A DNA stretch of 64,000 bases from Caenorhabditis elegans. Lineage: Eukaryota; Nematoda; Chromadorea; Rhabditida; Rhabditidae. The notes under the pieces were generated by a model that did no database searches, was not told the DNA's origin, and worked only from the letters and a program-made list of their open reading frames with translations. The stretch spans positions 4,712,001 through 4,776,000 of the forward strand of contig NC_003283.11 in the NCBI RefSeq assembly GCF_000002985.6. The letters are read 5' to 3'. Positions 36,659 to 47,599 of the stretch are shown one piece after another. A program made the translations under genes and the position numbers. How positions within the stretch are numbered: position 1 is the first letter of the stretch; each line of letters begins with the position of its first letter.

Positions 36659-37010
36659 TAAGAGTCAGAGGGCCTGCGGCCCTCGTCTCTGATTTTTAGG
36701 CTTGAGTAAGTAACAACCGCATCGCAGGCCTAACGGCGTGCTCTGCTTGGATTGGGATTAAAGCCGGCCACAGTTTTCAAGAGTAAGAGGCCGGCCCACA
36801 ATTTTCAAGAGAAAGAGGGCCTGCAGCCCTCATCCCTGATTTTTAGGCTTGAGTAAGTAACAACCGCATCGCAGGCCTGACGGCCTGCTCTGCTTTGATT
36901 GGGATTAAAGCCGGCCACAGTTTTCAAGAGTAAGAGGGCCTGCGGCCCTCATCCCTGATTTTTAGGCTTGAGTAAGTAACAACCTCGTCACAGGCCTGCC
37001 GGCCTGCCGG
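36659..37010. repeat. About 117-bp tandem repeat with GGCCTGCGGCC palindromes
   Basis: Three imperfect units starting AGAGGGCCTGCGGCCCTC (near 36666, 36815, 36932), each continuing CCTGATTTTTAGGCTTGAGT and AAGCCGGCCACAGTTTTC. The first spacing is longer because of a partial extra CCGGCCCACAATTTTC piece. Confidence 0.88.
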
Positions 37011-37140
37011 CCGATTTTTCTTAACTACAGTAACCCTACCATATGCCTACAGTACTCCTACAGTACCCCTACACTACCCTATAGCACCAGTACAGTACCT
37101 TAACTCCCAACCGAATACCTCTTCAAAAACAAAAAATTAA

Positions 37141-37216
37141 AAAAAAACACTCGGTGGGGGTCGAACCAAGGGAAGCGTTCTGCGCGATAGGCAACGCTAC
37201 TAACCACTTAGCCATG
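37141..37216 (-). pseudogene. tRNA-derived sequence with A box, B box and T-run terminator
   Basis: Read on the minus strand: TGGCTAAGTGG (perfect A box), 37 nt later GGTTCGACCCC (B box), then CACCGAGTG and a run of seven T. The 5' acceptor arm does not pair with the 3' side, so this is not a functional tRNA. It may be a tRNA pseudogene or the head of a SINE-like element. Confidence 0.65.
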
Positions 37217-37659
37217 AAAAAAGGGGGAATGTGCAATTTTCGATTTCACACTAAAGAGCCCACTCCTATAGCTTAACTTAATCGTAGAATTTTTTCAAAA
37301 TACTCATTGAAAAGATCTCGTCGAGTTGCATACACTCCTAAAAAATCATAAAAGAATCTAAAATATTCGAATTTTAATTCAATTAAAACCACCCGAAAAT
37401 GACGAAAATTAGCGATTTTCGGACTATACCTCAAAAATCTCGGCTCATTGAGCTCCTATTGAAAAACGGTAAAATATAAGTTGCAGTTGAGAGATATTTT
37501 AAGCGATTAAAAAAAAAGAGCTCAAATTTTGATCCATCCAGCGCCGAGCTACAAGCCGTGGCAACAATCACGCAAGGTTTTGGAAAAAAAGTCGCCGCTT
37601 TTTTGGACATCCCGATGTCAAAAATTATTCAAAAACGACTACCCGTCACGGACCCGTCA

Positions 37660-37785
37660 AGAGTGCGACCTAGGTCGCTAGGTCGCTGTTTTCATTTAGG
37701 TCGCATTGCGACCTGCGACCTAGCGACCTGCGACCTAGCGACCTGCGACCTAGCGACCTAGGTCGCTTTGCGACCTGAAGTACTG
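37660..37785. repeat. CGACCTAGGTCGC palindromic array 1
   Basis: Tandem GCGACCTAGCGACCT units, each near-palindromic; copies face both ways. Confidence 0.9.
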
Positions 37786-38189
37786 ACATTTTTTATACTA
37801 ACAAATTGCTACAAATCATTTATTTTACATTGTTTTCGATTTCTTATCCATAAGACACCTTGTCGAAAAAAGTTAGAACAGCCGACATCTGCCGGATTTG
37901 CTGCTTTTTTCTACGTTTTTAATTCGAAAAGTGGAAAATGAAATTTTAGAAACAACAAAAACCACAAAAACGTGAACTTTTTGAAACAATTTGCTGAAGT
38001 GCATGGTTTTATTTGTAGAAATGAATTCTTTGTTCCGTACTTTTGAAAAAAAAACTACGCATAAACTTATAAAATCTTAATAGAGAAAATGTTAGTGGAA
38101 TATACATATTCTGCAATCTTTAGTTTTCGAGTTATACGGATTTTAACAACTCAAGTGAATCAAAACCGAAAGAGAACAAAATGTCGGTA

Positions 38190-38305
38190 ATTCAGGTCGC
38201 AATGCGACCTAGGTCGCTAGGTCGCAGGTCGCAAAGCGACCTAGGTCGCGATGCGACCTAACCCTCTAGGTCGCAGGTCGACCTAGGTCGACCTATAGCC
38301 ACCCC
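38190..38305. repeat. CGACCTAGGTCGC palindromic array 2
   Basis: Same unit as the array 400 bp upstream but mostly inverted; together they bracket 37786-38189 like long terminal inverted repeats. Confidence 0.88.
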
Positions 38306-38606
38306 TATACCCGTGGCACATACGGGTATTTTTCGAAAAAGGCAGACTTAAATGAAGTGAAATTTAGGCCAAAAAATTTCCGTAAGTCATTGTGTTCGAT
38401 TTTTCTAATGCACTTCTCGTTTTTCTCATAGTTAGTAGAATCGTCGCTTTTTTTTTTAATATTCCGTCCTGGCAAACTTTTGTGTGCACAAGGAATTAGT
38501 GTTTACTTTATCATTTGCATGAAGCAGTCTTGAAATTGTATCATTTCCACCCCCAATTCTCCCAAAATGTGCATTTTACAGATACAATTTCAGATCTCAT
38601 CTATAA

Positions 38607-41600
38607 ATGGATAATAGGAAATTTTACGTGTTTTTAATAACATTTTCTTCAATTTTCGCATTATTTTATTTTGCCAGCTCGGGTCGTAACGTGCAGCAAG
38701 TTCAACAATTGGCTTATTCTGATAAAGAGAGGTTGGGTTTTTAGGTTATAGTGAAAAATATATTTGAACTTTTCTTTTTTTCCAGTTTGACAATAAACAC
38801 TGATCAAATCAATTCTTCATTTCCCATCAAGTTTTATCATAATGCATATGTGGATTACAGGTTTGTCAAGTGCCAAAAAAATTCAATTATTGAGTCTAAA
38901 ATTGCACGTGGTGCCAGGCTGTCCCATCACGGTTTGATCTACAAAAATGCGGGAATTTTTTGCCCAAAAATATGTGACGTCAGCACGCTCTTAACCAAAC
39001 GAAATTAGTTGAGAACTCCGTCTCTTCTCCCGCATTTTTTGTAGATCTACGTAGATCAAGCCGAAATGAGACACTCTGACACCACGTGAAGTTGGCAAAA
39101 ATTTTAATTTTGGAAAATGAAGACAGTCTGAAAAGATTTACACCAGCGCTGTGTTTTTTTGGCATTTTTCGGCAAATGTACAAAACTTTCAACATGATAA
39201 TCCAACTTTTTTCATCCAAAATTAACGTAGAAATGAGGTATTTTTCAAGCTTTTCAACAAAAAGAACTGTCATTTCAAGATGGAACGAACCTTTTTCTAC
39301 ATTTTCATATTAATGTTAGATGAAAAAAGCTGGATTATCATATTGAAATAAATCGTTTTGTGCGTTTGCCGAAAAAAGAGCCCGCGTGGTGTCAGGCTGT
39401 CCCATCACGGTTTGATCTACGTAGATCTACAAAAAATGCGGGAGAAGAGACACAGAGCTCTCAACTGAATTTGCATGATTAAGAACGTGCTGACGTCACT
39501 TTTTTGGGCAAAAAACCCCGCATTTTATGTAGATCAAACCGTGATGGGACAGCTTGACACCACGTGACAGCCCTGTTTTACTCCTTGAAGCTAAGCCAAT
39601 GATTTCAGATATGAAACCCCACGGCTTCGAATTTTCGCTCTCAGTCGTTGTATCACTAAAAAAGACTTTCTATCGGTCGATTTATTCTACGAAGGGATTG
39701 AAATTCCAACAAATCTGAAAGTCTACGGAGAATCTCTAGAAGGTAGCTGCCCATCAACTTATGGTCCTGCTAAACCATGTTTCTACGTGGCTCACACATT
39801 TTTTGCGAATATTACAGTGACTGGTGGCTTGAACAAGGTAATTGCTTTCATGGAATTTGAAAAAAAGTTGAATAAAACCAAAACCAATTTTTCAGGTTAC
39901 AATAAATTTGGGCAATCGAAAAGTAAACCTGACTGTGAAGGAAATTGATAAAAGATATGAAAAGGGATTAACTATGTGCCTGCAACCTGTTTATTATTAC
40001 TCCCAGTGGCAGAATATTGTGCTGTATATTGAAGCATGGAAAGCTCACGGAGCATCTAGATTTATAGTTTTCTTTCATTCAGCTACAAAAGATACGTGGA
40101 AAGTTTTGGATTATTATAGGAACTTGGTAGGTTTAATTTTTCGAAAAATAAGGGCAATTTGAAAGCTTTCAGGGAATTCTCGAGATCCGATCTTGGCCCA
40201 GTTTTGGAAATCTCCCAGTGCAAATTGCTGACAAATATCCAAAAATTGATGATAGTGTATTCATATTCTCATACTTTTTGGCTATGAATCTATGTATCCT
40301 TGACATTAAAACTACCATAGGAACAGTTGCCGATTTCGATGAAGTTATGGTACCTCGGAATGGTACAATGTTGGATTATGCGCTAAAGGAAATGACTGGG
40401 ACAAAAGTTGGAGCATTGTCATTTGGTAACAACTATGTTGCGATGGAGCCAAGCATCTATGATAATGGCTTTTCGGGAGTCTCGGAGCCAGTTTTCCTAG
40501 ATGGTGGAGGTCCGTCCAAAGTGAGTTCCCTAAATTTTAAACTTGTTTTCAGATGTTATGAATTTCAGAAAATACGTTTAAAAGCGTTGAATTAGAAACT
40601 CGCGCTTAAAACTATCAAGATATATTAAAACCTTGCTCAATTTTTTTTTAGGGTAGCCAACATATCGATCGATTTTAAAAATTCAAATCTTTTTTTTTAA
40701 GCACAGAGCCTAACTTCAATTAAAAATATTTTACTAACACATTTTTGGAGGTCCAACAAACGTTTTCTTTGGGAACTCCAAAAAGTGGCAAAAACTGAGG
40801 TTTTTCAAAAAATCGTAGAAAATTTATAAATTGTTTTATAATGATTTATGGGGCCATAGGCATATTTTCCATTGGCGCTACTCCACTTTTAGGAATCAAA
40901 ATATTTCAGTACGTCTTCAACGCGTCTGTCATCGATATTGCTCAAGTTCATTGGGTTAAAAGTTTCTTGGATCCTACAAAGACTACAAAAGGTGTAAGTC
41001 TAGCAAAGTTCAATTAGATTTTGAATGTATCTTTGTTTTCAGTCTAATGGTGCATTGTTGCATCTTCGATTTGGCGCAAAAGGGAAAAAGAAAGTGAAGA
41101 AGCCGTTCACATTTTTCCCTGACAATAGCTCACATCATGTTAGAAATATGCAGGAGACTGTAAGTTCAGTCTTAGGTTTTTATAGTAAAAAAAAAAGATT
41201 TCCAGGCAACTGCAATATTTAATGGATCGCTCCCAAAGTTTTCATCAGATTTAATTGATGGTATCAACAGTTGTGTAGAGAAAATAAGGTAAGTTTTATC
41301 GAAGTACCTGAGAATGCGTATTGCGCAACATATTTGACGCGCAAAATACCTTGTAGCGAAAAAGAAAACCACAGTAATCCTTCAAATGACTACTGTAGCG
41401 CTTGTGTCGATTTACGGGCTTGGTTTTCGAGTTGAATTAAAATAATTTATTCATCAATCGAATATCATTAAATGAGTAAATAATAATCGAGCCCGTAAAT
41501 CGACTCAAGCGCTACAGTAGTCGTTTAAAAAATTGCTGTAGTTTTCGCTACGAGATATTTTGCACGTCAAATATGTTGCGCAATACGCAGTCTTAGAATT

Positions 41601-41740
41601 TTGTGTTCCCGTAACAAATGCATTGGTTTCTTTTCAGGAAAAAACCAAATACGTGTCGAAGTACTGGTGGAATGTGCAGATCTCAAATGGACGACTTGAC
41701 TGAATGGATCTATGATGAAACTGAAAATGTGTTCTTATAA
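38607..41740 (+). CDS. Glycosyltransferase family 92 (DUF23) protein 3
   Basis: Third GT92 paralogue. Exons: 38607-38731, 38786-38860, 39609-39837, 39896-40126, 40173-40520, 40910-40993, 41043-41159, 41206-41288, 41638-41740; 464 codons. An SL-type acceptor (ACAATTTCAG) lies 15 nt before the ATG. N-terminal anchor FYVFLITFSSIFALFYFASS. Landmarks: KFYHNAYVDYR, FALSRCITKKDF, CPSTYGPAKPCFYVAH, CLQPVYYYSQWQNIVLYIEA, ASRFIVFFHSATKDTW, IRSWPSFGNLP, CILDIKT, VADFDEVMV, and the C-terminal EWIYDETENVFL that matches GT92-1. Two CACGTG-ended MITEs sit in intron 2 and a palindromic MITE in the last intron, so splicing must remove long hairpin-forming RNA. AATAAA at 41799-41804. Confidence 0.92.
38905..39088. 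mobile_element. MITE, CACGTGGTGTC family, copy 3 (inverted)
   Basis: CACGTGGTGCCAGGCTGTCC...CTCTGACACCACGTG; flanking 6-mers AAATTG/AAGTTG. Orientation is opposite to copy 1. Confidence 0.88.
39382..39566. mobile_element. MITE, CACGTGGTGTC family, copy 4 (inverted)
   Basis: CGCGTGGTGTCAGGCTGTCC...CTTGACACCACGTG; flanking 6-mers AGAGCC/ACAGCC. Same intron as copy 3, about 290 bp away. Confidence 0.88.
41306..41615. mobile_element. Palindromic TA-type MITE copy, left end truncated (GT92-3 intron)
   Basis: CTGAGAATGCGTATTGCGC...TTAGAATTTTGTGTTCCCG; internal arms with TTGACGCGCAAAATACCTTG and its inverse. Confidence 0.85.
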
Positions 41741-42352
41741 TTTGATTTCGCTTAAGTAAGAGTATTCCTAAAAACGGAAAGAAAATTATTCAAAGTTGAA
41801 TAAAGAATTTTTATCGCGGTAATCACACTTTTGAAATTCTATGACATTAAAAGTCAAGGCAAAATTGTAGATCCCGTGTAATTTCAATTTTATCACCATA
41901 TTAAAATTCGAAATTTTATTAAAATCTGCATGAAACTCATATATTCAGAAAGTGAAAATATTTATCTATTAGCAAATAAGTTCAGGATTTCAAAAACTTC
42001 AGATATCATTGCTATTTAAATGACGATTTGAATGGTAAATGTCCAACTGAAAAATCTCTCAGAACTTTAAATGCCTGTATTTATATCAATTCGAGAGTAA
42101 TTTCTATCGATTGTTGGCTTAATTTGTTGCTAAACTATTCATCTTTAAGATTCTGAAAAGAAAATTCAATTTCATAAAGAACCGAGAAAGTTATGCGTGA
42201 TTTAGTCAAGTGCCCTCAAGTTTCGCGCCATTTCGCATTCGGCGCCAAACAAGATGTGTCCCGACAGGGTGGTAGAGCGCGAGTATATAAGGATGGCGCG
42301 CGCTCATTTCTCACACTCACTCTCCAAGTGACCACTACTCATCCGTTCAACA
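41741..42352. other. Intergenic / hil-4 promoter
   Basis: GT92-3 poly(A) signal, then AT-rich sequence giving way from about 42200 to a GC-rich promoter (TTTCGCGCCATTTCGCATTC, GGTGGTAGAGCGCGAG). No exon seen. Confidence 0.65.
42284..42291 (+). promoter_or_regulatory. TATA box of the linker histone gene
   Basis: TATATAAG 62 bp before the ATG within GC-rich GAGTATATAAGGATGGCGCG, as in highly expressed histone genes. Confidence 0.65.
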
Positions 42353-43300
42353 ATGTCTGACGTCGCCGTTGCCGCCGACACCACCGAAACTCCAGCAGCC
42401 CCAACGAAAGCTTCAAAAGCTACGAAGGCTTCAAAAGCTACGAAGGCTTCAAAAGCTACGAAGGCCAAGACTACCAAGGTGCCAATGGTCAAGGCCGATG
42501 CCGCCCATCCACCATTCATCAATATGGTCACCGAAGCCATCAGCAGCATCAAGGACCGCAAAGGACCTTCCAGAGCCGCAATTCTCAAGTATATCACTAC
42601 AAAATACACGCTTGGAGATCAGGCTAACAAGGTATGTGTTTTATTTAAAGCAGAAAAGCTAAATTCAAATCAATTTTTCTGAAAAATTTTGACCAGGTTT
42701 TTGATTACAATAACTTCATTTTTAACCTAAAAATTCTTAAAATAATAAATTGCCGAACAGAAAAGCAGAAAAAAAACTATGTAGAGATGACGTTCCCTAA
42801 ATTTACCTTTCTTTCAGATCAACGCTCACCTCCGCAAAGCTCTTAACAAGGGGCTTGAAAGTAACGCCTTCGTCCAGGCTAGCGGAAATGGAGCCAACGG
42901 ACGGTTCCGTCTTGCCGAGAAGACAGCCTCCGTGGCCAAGTCGCCAGCTGCAGCAAAGAAGGACGCCACTGGAGAGAAGAAGGCTACGACGACCGTCGCC
43001 AAGAAGGCCGCCACTGGAGAGAAGAAGGCTACGACGACCGTCGCCAAGAAGGCCGCCACTGGAGAGAAGAAGGCTACGACGACCGTCGCCAAGAAGGCCG
43101 CCGCTGGAGACAAGGCCAAGAAGACTGAAGTCAAGGTGAAGAAGGTCAAGTCGCCGAAGAAGATCGCCAAGTCTCCAGTCAACAAGGTCACCAAGTCTCC
43201 AGTCAAGAAGATCGCCAAGTCTTCATCCATGAAAGCCGCTCCAAAGAAGGCCGCTGCCAAGCCAGCCAAGAAAGCTCCCGCCGCCGCCCCAGAGGCCTAA
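42353..43300 (+). CDS. hil-4: Linker histone H1 (HIL-4, H1.4)
   Basis: Binds nucleosomal linker DNA and compacts chromatin in the nucleus. Exons: 42353-42631 and 42818-43300; 253 codons. N-terminal tail with [12 protein letters not shown] repeats; winged-helix globular domain about residues 48-125 ([59 protein letters not shown]); then a Lys/Ala tail with three 15-residue [15 protein letters not shown] repeats and SPKK/SPVKK motifs, which are typical CDK phosphorylation sites. The intron splits the globular domain. Codon use is strongly biased to worm-preferred codons (GCC, AAG), unlike the neighbouring glycosyltransferases, indicating high expression. Linkage directly upstream of pgl-3 points to hil-4 among the worm H1 genes; that choice rests on locus memory. 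Confidence 0.93.
42965..43099 (+). repeat. Three 45-bp tandem repeats inside hil-4
   Basis: Units starting GCCACTGGAGAGAAGAAGGC at 42965, 43010 and 43055 are essentially identical at DNA level, implying recent expansion or conversion. Confidence 0.92.
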
Positions 43301-44009
43301 TCACATTGTGTGAATAATCAAATTAATTTCGATCTCACCATTGTATTATATCTCTCCCTCTTGTAGGTGTCCCAGATACTGGTTTTTTTGCATCTAATCA
43401 TTATTTATTGTTCCTTTGACAAACCAATTCCTATCAATGAACCAATTACTGCATAAAGTTTCAGCGTTTTCTCGTCTTTTCAAAACCTTTCAGATTTTCG
43501 GAACAGTGTTCACAGCGGGAAAAGATAGATAAAGTCCCGGAACATCTAGCAGACAGTCTTCTTCACCGTTTGGAAATTTTTGTTGTTTTCCTTCTGGAAA
43601 AATTGTATATCAAGTTCATTCGACTGATCAAGCTCGATTTCTTAAAATACACAACTTATCGGCTTAACTTGCAATTTTTGCAATATTCAGATCTTTTTTC
43701 AAATAAAGCAACAAATTCTGTTTAAATTTACTCGCAATATTTCGAATTCGGTAATGAAAAGTACTTTCAGAGAACTTTCTAGATTTTTTTTTGAAAAACT
43801 GATTTAATTTTTAAAGGCGCACGCCTTTTCCCACGCGATGGGTCCCGACTGGAAAAGCCTCCACGAACTTTTCGATGATTTAGAAGTCAATTTTTTTAAA
43901 AAGTTTTTTGTGTGTTTTTGCTCGAAGTTTCTTATTTTCAATCATCATTTGGTGAATTTAAACATTTTACACGTAAAATTTCAGTGTTATTCGTGATTAA
44001 AAAGTTCAC
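43301..44009. other. Intergenic hil-4 / pgl-3
   Basis: 3' UTR of hil-4 and promoter of pgl-3. Contains one AAAGGCGCACGCCTTTTC fragment of the GTCTCGACACG family near 43815. A TTTCAG 30 nt before the pgl-3 ATG is a candidate trans-splice acceptor. Confidence 0.55.
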
Positions 44010-46419
44010 ATGGAAGCAAACAAACGACAAATTGTGGAGGTCGATGGGATTAAGTCCTACTTTTTCCCCCATCTCGCCCATTACCTCGCGAGCAATGACG
44101 AGCTGTTGGTCAACAACATAGCACAGGTTTGACTGTAACTATTGGGATTTTTGTTAAATATTCTTCTTACAGGCGAACAAGCTTGCAGCTTTCGTCTTGG
44201 GAGCCACCGACAAACGCCCAAGCAATGAAGAAATTGCGGAGATGATCCTGCCAAATGACTCCAGTGCCTACGTGCTTGCTGCTGGCATGGACGTTTGCCT
44301 TATTCTCGGGGATGACTTCGTTGGTTTAATTCCGAAATGTTCTTGTATTAATAATTCATTTCAGCGACCAAAGTTCGATTCTGGCGCTGAGAAGCTGAGT
44401 CAGCTTGGACAAGCTCATGATTTGGCTCCAATCATCGATGATGAAAAGAAAATCTCGATGCTCGCCCGAAAAACAAAGCTAAAGAAGTCGAATGACGCCA
44501 AGATTCTGCAAGTCTTGCTCAAAGTTCTCGGTGCGGAAGAAGCGGAAGAGAAGTTTGTCGAGCTCTCGGAACTGTCGAGCGCCTTGGATCTTGATTTCGA
44601 CGTCTATGTCTTGGCAAAACTGCTTGGATTTGCATCGGAGGAGCTCCAGGAAGAAATTGAAATCATCCGTGACAACGTCACAGATGCGTTTGAGGCCTGC
44701 AAGCCGTTGTTGAAGAAGCTGATGTAGGTTATCATGATTTAATGTTGTGTGTCTCAGGAGTGTTTTTCAGGATCGAGGGACCGAAGATTGATTCTGTGGA
44801 CCCATTCACCCAACTTCTGTTAACTCCACAAGAAGAATCTATCGAAAAAGCTGTATCCCACATCGTTGCTCGCTTCGAAGAAGCCAGCGCCGTCGAGGAT
44901 GATGAATCACTCGTCCTGAAATCTCAGCTAGGATATCAATTGATTTTCCTCGTCGTTCGCTCACTTGCTGATGGAAAGCGTGATGCTTCCAGGACAATCC
45001 AATCGTTGATGCCGTCGAGTGTCCGAGCGGAAGTGTTTCCCGGATTGCAACGGAGTGTTTTCAAAAGTGCCGTGTTCCTCGCAAGCCATATCATTCAAGT
45101 CTTTTTGGGATGTTAGTTACAAAGATTGCAAACTTCTTTGAACAGTTTCTTTTTCAGCCATGAAGTCATTCGAGGATTGGGCGTTTGTTGGCCTCGCTGA
45201 AGACTTGGAGAGCACGTGGAGAAGAAGAGCAATCGCTGAATTGCTGAAAAAGTTCAGAATCTCTGTTCTCGAGCAGTGCTTTTCTCAACCAATCCCACTG
45301 GTAAAATTATTCCTTCACGTGAACTTATAATCAATATTTTCCTTTTTCAGCTCCCTCAAAGCGAGTTGAACAACGAAACTGTCATCGAGAATGTGAATAA
45401 TGCTCTCCAATTTGCATTGTGGATCACAGAGTTCTACGGATCGGAGAGTGAGAAGAAATCACTCAATCAGCTTCAATTCCTAAGCCCAAAATCCAAGAAT
45501 CTTCTTGTTGATAGCTTCAAAAGTAAGCAAAAAGGCTTCTTATTTTAATCGAATAAATTTTACAGAGTTCGCCCAAGGACTGGATTCTAAAGATCACGTG
45601 AATCGTATCATTGAATCTCTGGAGAAGAGCAGTTCGTCGGAACCTTCTGCAACTGCAAAACAGACCACAACTTCCAATGGACCGACCACCGTCTCTACTG
45701 CAGCTCAAGTAGTAACTGTTGAAAAGATGCCATTCAGTCGTCAAACGATTCCATGTGAAGGAACAGACTTGGCGAATGTGCTCAATTCTGCAAAGATCAT
45801 CGGAGAAAGTGTTACCGTGGCTGCCCATGATGTCATTCCGGAGAAACTAAATGCGGAGAAGAATGACAATACTCCATCAACTGCCTCACCTGTTCAATTT
45901 TCTAGCGATGGTTGGGATTCTCCGACAAAATCTGTTGCTCTGCCACCGGTAACAATTTTTTAAATTTATTTTGTATTTAATATAATAACCGATTTTCAGA
46001 AGATCTCGACTTTGGAGGAAGAACAAGAAGAAGATACAACGATCACCAAGGTTTCTCCGCAACCACAAGAACGAACTGGAACCGCATGGGGATCAGGCGA
46101 TGCGACTCCAGTGCCTCTTGCTACTCCGGTTAACGAATACAAAGTTAGTGGGTTCGGCGCTGCGCCAGTCGCTTCGGGATTCGGACAGTTTGCCAGCAGC
46201 AACGGAACGTCTGGAAGAGGCTCTTATGGAGGTGGTCGCGGTGGCGATCGTGGAGGAAGAGGAGCATACGGTGGCGATCGTGGACGTGGAGGTTCCGGAG
46301 ATGGATCTCGTGGATATCGTGGTGGTGATCGAGGAGGACGCGGAAGTTACGGCGAAGGATCTCGTGGTTACCAGGGAGGACGTGCCGGATTCTTTGGTGG
46401 ATCCCGTGGAGGTTCCTAA
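44010..46419 (+). CDS. pgl-3: P-granule scaffold protein PGL-3
   Basis: Core scaffold of germline P granules that self-associates and phase-separates with RNA. Exons: 44010-44126, 44173-44319, 44365-44723, 44771-45111, 45158-45300, 45351-45522, 45566-45948, 46000-46419; 693 codons, exactly the PGL-3 length. Residues 1 to about 450 are the two helical dimerisation domains (VDGIKSYFFPHLAHYL at the start; LVVRSLADGKRDASRTIQSL further on). A Ser/Thr-rich disordered linker follows, and the C-terminus is an RGG-box array (GRGGDRGGRGAYGGDRGRGG) that binds RNA. The 45-nt second intron is a multiple of three without an in-frame stop; skipping its removal would add 15 residues, but the known length requires its splicing. 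Codons are well optimised. Follows hil-4 by 0.7 kb on the same strand. Confidence 0.97.
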
Positions 46420-46997
46420 GCCTTCAAATTTCAACGTTTTATTGGTTGTATATTTTGAATATGTACTGATTACGTATTCACAAGTTTTAGGTTCTCTTTT
46501 TTCTAAATGATGTAAAATTTCCCAAATCATGTTTTATTTATTGAACCCCGTTTTATTGTGATCCAAGTAAATGTTTGTACTTCTATAGGAATCAGATGAA
46601 TTTCGCTTTCAGACTTAAAAGTAATGCGTGGGATAATTAGTGATGTCATCATTGTAAATAGTCGTGGTGTCTCTAATCTGGACAATTCGTGTGTGATATC
46701 AAGGAATTGCTGATCGAATTAAAGGTACGGTAGCTACCGTTCTAGGATGGTGCAGCCTACCGAATGTACATATTTAGTTTGATGAGGAAACAATTTGCAA
46801 TGATTAAAACGCCTTTCCGAAATAAATATGGTGCTCGGTCTCGAAACGATAAACTTTCATTGATTGTGAAAAGGTGCGCGCCTTTAAGGATTACTGTAGT
46901 CTCAAACTTTCGTTGCTTTAAGACTTACACTTTCCGATGGAAAAATCAAAGACGTCATTACATTTCTAGTTTTTTTTCCAATTAATCTGTTGAAAGT

Positions 46998-47350
46998 TAT
47001 TACGGGAACACAAAATTACGAGAAAGCGTATTTTCGCAACACATTTGACGCGCAAAATATCTCGTAGCGAAAACTACAGTATTTCCTTAAATGACTACTG
47101 TAGCGCTTGTGTCGATTTACGGGGCTCGATTTCTGATATGAATTTAATCGTTTCGCTGTACTAGTCTCTCACTTTTTGCATAGTTTTAATATTCTATGGA
47201 TAAATAAATGATTTTAATTGATTTCGAAAACGGGACCCCGTAAATCGACACAAGCTCTACAGTAGTCATTTAAAGGATTACTGTAGTTTTATTTTTCGCG
47301 TCAAATATGTTGTGCAATACGCATTCTCAAGATTTTGTATTCCTGTAATA
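46998..47350. mobile_element. Palindromic TA-flanked MITE copy
   Basis: TTACGGGAACACAAAATTAC...GATTTTGTATTCCTGTAA with TA flanks; internal CTACTGTAGCGCTTGTGTCG and its inverse. Confidence 0.88.
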
Positions 47351-47599
47351 ATATAAAAAGACATTATTTCACATTTAAACTACATTTATTCTGTCTCGAA
47401 ATTTCTTTCGCGAAAAGGCATGCACAGTTGAAAAGTGTGCGGAAAAAAGTTTTTAAAAAATAAAATTCGAGTTCAAATTATAGGTGGTTGCACTTTGAGT
47501 AGTCCGCCTTCTTCGATTCAACTGCAGTTGTCTCTTGAAAATGGAGTACCGTATCTGAAAAGCTTTTTAATTGAGCATCTCGCAATAATCTCCGAAAAA

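Larger units (their letters stand above)
36090..38606. other. Intergenic, structured GC-rich repeats
   Basis: 2.5 kb without a gene. In order: short 3' UTR region; a GCGGGCC-TGA-GGCCCGC hairpin near 36535; three GGCCTGCGGCC units; a CTACAGTA stretch (37021-37085); a tRNA-like sequence on the minus strand; two CGACCTAGGTCGC arrays; then the promoter of GT92-3. The GC content of these blocks stands out against the surroundings. Confidence 0.6.

Noticed and set aside
42826-43269. Long Phe/Ala/Val minus-strand frame opposite hil-4
   Set aside because: Complement of Lys/Ala-rich histone codons; no independent evidence.
46093-46530. Ser/Thr-rich minus-strand frame and Val/Glu-rich plus-strand frame over the pgl-3 3' end
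   Set aside because: Shadows of the RGG-encoding repeats; the PGL-3 frame is the known one.
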